Shown: positions 61,952 through 64,000 of the stretch, in pieces
How the letters are laid out: every line of letters begins with the position of its first letter
How positions within the stretch are numbered: position 1 is the stretch's first letter
From: CBDFMR01 sp965249765
Lineage (GTDB): Bacteria > Bacteroidota > Bacteroidia > Chitinophagales > Saprospiraceae
NCBI GenBank assembly: GCA_965249765.1
Contig: CBDFMR010000003.1
Span: 1 to 64,000 of the forward strand
Direction: 5' to 3'
Length of the DNA: 64,000 nt
Program-made: the position numbers and the translations under genes
Notes under the pieces: generated by a model
The model's input: only the letters and a program-made list of their open reading frames with translations
What the model was told of the DNA's origin: nothing
Database searches by the model: none

Positions 61952-64000
61952 ATGAAAGCAACAGCGAAAAATCTATTCTCAATAATAAAAGAACCCAAAC
62001 AGTTTGTAATCCCAATTTACCAAAGGACATACAGTTGGCAACATAAGCATTGTGTACAGCTTTTAAAAGATATACAGGAAACCGCAAATTCAGAACAAGG
62101 TCACTTCATTGGCTCAATAGTTTATTTTCAACCAGATACACATACTATTGCTGAGATACACAAATACTTAGTCATTGATGGACAACAAAGGCTGACAACT
62201 ATCACCTTAATGATTGCTGCCTTGATCAAATTCATAGAAGCAAACCCTGATACAGAAATAGAAACTACGGCTAAAAAACTGAGAAATTACTATCTCTTTA
62301 ATGCAGAAGAAGATTCAGAATTGTATTACAAGTTGTTATTGACAAGACTTGATAAGGAAACATTGAAATCATTGCTTACGGATAAGCCATTACCTGAAAA
62401 AGCTTCAACTAAAATTTTAGAAAACTTTGATTATTTCTTAAAGCAGTTGAGTGCACAAAATATAAATACGATCTATAAAGGATTACAAAAACTCATTGTC
62501 GTTGATGTGGCGTTGGAAAGAGATAAAGATAATCCACAGCTTATATTCGAGAGTTTAAATTCTACAGGACTGAATCTTTCACAAGCAGACCTCATTCGCA
62601 ATTATATTTTGATGGGGCAAGCTCCTGATTTCCAGAAACACTTGTATGAACAGTACTGGTATCCTATGGAGCAAAGCTTTGGAGAAAACATAGTTTCCCT
62701 GCCTTGGTTTATGCGTGATTTCCTGACAATGAAAATGGGGAGCATTCCAAAGATTGGTGAAGTATATGAAACATTCAAAGGGTATTTTAAGGATACGAAG
62801 AATGCGGAAGGTGTAGAAAATATAGTAAAGGAGCTATTCCGCTATGCTCAATTCTATGTTCGACTGGCATTGCATAAAGAACAAGACAAATCATTGCTAA
62901 CTATTTTTCAAGCAATAACTAAGTTGAGAATGGATACTTCGTATCCCTTCCTATTGGCTGCTTATGGTGATTTTGAAGAAGATGTGATTTCAGCAGAAGA
63001 TTTTAAAGCCGTTTTGAATTTGACAAAAAATTATGTTTTCAGACGTGCCATTTGCGGCATTCCAACCAATAGCCTAAATAAAACATTTGCTACACTATAC
63101 AAAAAAGTAAAACGAGAAACTTACCTTGAATCTGTAAAGGCAGCTTTCCTATTAATGGATGGATATAGACGATTTCCTGATGATGCAGAGTTTGAAAGAG
63201 AAATAAAGATTAAAGACGTTTACAATTTTAGATCGAGAAATTATCTGTTAGAGTCATTAGAAAATCACAAAAGAAAAGAGTTGGTCAATGCGGAGAATTA
63301 TACCATAGAGCATATTATTCCACAGAATGAAAAGGTATCAGAAGAATGGAAGAAAGAATTAGGTGAAGACTGGAAAATACTAAAAGAGAAGTATCTACAT
63401 ACCTTAGGCAACCTTTCACTTACTGCTTATAATTCAGAACTTTCAGACCACCCCTTTAAGACTAAAAAAACTATAAAAGGTGGGTTTAATGACAGTCCAT
63501 TATTTCTGAATCAATCAGTGAGAAGTGCCGAGACTTGGAATGAACAAGCTATAAATCATAGAGCGGATGATTTAGCACAAAGAGCATTGAAGGTATGGAC
63601 CTCCCCAAAATTGGACGAGTCTATCCTTGAAGATTATAAAGAACAGGACAGCTCAAAAAAAGAAACCCAATACACAATAGACCAATATGAGCATTTAAAG
63701 AATGATATGCTTGATCTATACAAAGCATTTGAAAAAAGAGTACTCAACATAGATGCCTCTGTTAGAATAGAGTTAAAAAAACTGTATATCGCTTTTAAAT
63801 CTCAAACCAATTTTGTAGATGTCGTTCCGCAAAAGAAAAGATTACGACTTTCCTTGAATATTGATTTTAACGAAATCAAAGATCCAAAAGGTTTGTGCAA
63901 AGATGTGAGCGGTTTAGGAAGATGGGGTAATGGAGATGTAGAAGTTGGGTTACAAGATTTTTCTGAATTAGATGATGTATGTGAATTGGTTGAACAGGCA
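61952..64000 (+). CDS. DUF262/DUF1524 (GmrSD-like) HNH protein, 3' end outside window
   Basis: 683 codons are present, open to the last base. DUF262 (GmrS-like ParB-type NTPase) near 8-230 with FVIPIYQRTYSW and VIDGQQRLTTITLM. DUF1524 (GmrD-like HNH) near 430-560 with TIEHIIPQNE and LGNLSLTAYNSELS. A DUF5655-like segment follows near 600 (LYKAFEKRVLNID...FVDVVPQKKRL). GmrSD enzymes cut modified phage DNA. It begins 13 bases after the Argonaute stop, so it is in the same operon. No defect was seen in the visible part. Confidence 0.88.
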   Translation, partial: MKATAKNLFSIIKEPKQFVIPIYQRTYSWQHKHCVQLLKDIQETANSEQGHFIGSIVYFQPDTHTIAEIHKYLVIDGQQRLTTITLMIAALIKFIEANPDTEIETTAKKLRNYYLFNAEEDSELYYKLLLTRLDKETLKSLLTDKPLPEKASTKILENFDYFLKQLSAQNINTIYKGLQKLIVVDVALERDKDNPQLIFESLNSTGLNLSQADLIRNYILMGQAPDFQKHLYEQYWYPMEQSFGENIVSLPWFMRDFLTMKMGSIPKIGEVYETFKGYFKDTKNAEGVENIVKELFRYAQFYVRLALHKEQDKSLLTIFQAITKLRMDTSYPFLLAAYGDFEEDVISAEDFKAVLNLTKNYVFRRAICGIPTNSLNKTFATLYKKVKRETYLESVKAAFLLMDGYRRFPDDAEFEREIKIKDVYNFRSRNYLLESLENHKRKELVNAENYTIEHIIPQNEKVSEEWKKELGEDWKILKEKYLHTLGNLSLTAYNSELSDHPFKTKKTIKGGFNDSPLFLNQSVRSAETWNEQAINHRADDLAQRALKVWTSPKLDESILEDYKEQDSSKKETQYTIDQYEHLKNDMLDLYKAFEKRVLNIDASVRIELKKLYIAFKSQTNFVDVVPQKKRLRLSLNIDFNEIKDPKGLCKDVSGLGRWGNGDVEVGLQDFSELDDVCELVEQA

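Overview
The window is AT-rich Bacteroidota DNA, probably from the Flavobacteriia, Cytophagia or Saprospiria. This rests on TAnnTTTG-type -7 boxes, weak Shine-Dalgarno sites, a CHU_C-like gliding-type C-terminal domain, BT4734/DUF3987 replication genes and Bacteroidota-style IS elements. Codon use and protein style point to the phylum; no species can be named. I saw no tRNA, rRNA or CRISPR array.

Region 1 (1-36,871) reads as an integron-like gene-cassette array. Sixteen attC-like folded sites were found, each opening with a core ending in AAC and closing with a core starting GTT. In nearly every case the left core that ends a cassette is the reverse complement of the right core that begins the same cassette, as expected if each cassette was a circle with its own attC. 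Base 1 appears to lie two bases inside a cassette. The cassettes carry, in order: an 8.4-kb restriction-modification (R-M) module (regulator, type IIG-like enzyme, second methylase, helicase); two reverse-strand unknown genes; a short-chain dehydrogenase; a beta-helix protein; an S41-like peptidase; a Dps-like ferritin; a lipoprotein alpha/beta hydrolase; a methyltransferase beheaded by an IS30 element; a secreted HExxH peptidase; a secreted CHU_C-like protein; a 3.5-kb type II R-M module; a 454-aa protein (with an IS630 upstream); an S41/DUF6624 protein (with an IS110 upstream); then a second copy of the peptidase, CHU_C and 454-aa/IS630 cassettes that lacks exactly the R-M cassette. Site polarity puts the integrase left of the window; none is inside it.

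Region 2 (36,872-43,103) is a scar. An IS5-family element, a broken IS4-like transposase and an IS1595-family element nested in it abut a decayed integrative element: a gene without its 5' end, three iterons, two excisionase-like helix-turn-helix genes, and a BT4734/DUF3987 primase-helicase gene with an in-frame stop.

Region 3 (43,084-49,452, minus strand) is a tightly overlapping operon for a branched-chain-amino-acid/amide-type ABC importer. It also contains an isochorismatase-type hydrolase, an unknown two-helix membrane protein, and a four-helix-bundle gene that looks like an inserted repeat-bounded unit.

Region 4 (49,475-64,000, plus strand) is a defence island. It holds a control regulator, a tiny coupled ORF, a DUF1016 nuclease, a 1622-aa type ISP-like restriction enzyme, a truncated SIR2 gene and RmuC. 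These are followed by a separately promoted, translationally coupled set: XRE-ImmA/IrrE regulator, PIN-domain protein, a 712-aa Argonaute with a degenerate catalytic centre, and a DUF262/HNH GmrSD-like protein running off the window. This last set is the best candidate for a little-described system. The whole window joins mobile cassettes, IS elements and anti-phage functions.
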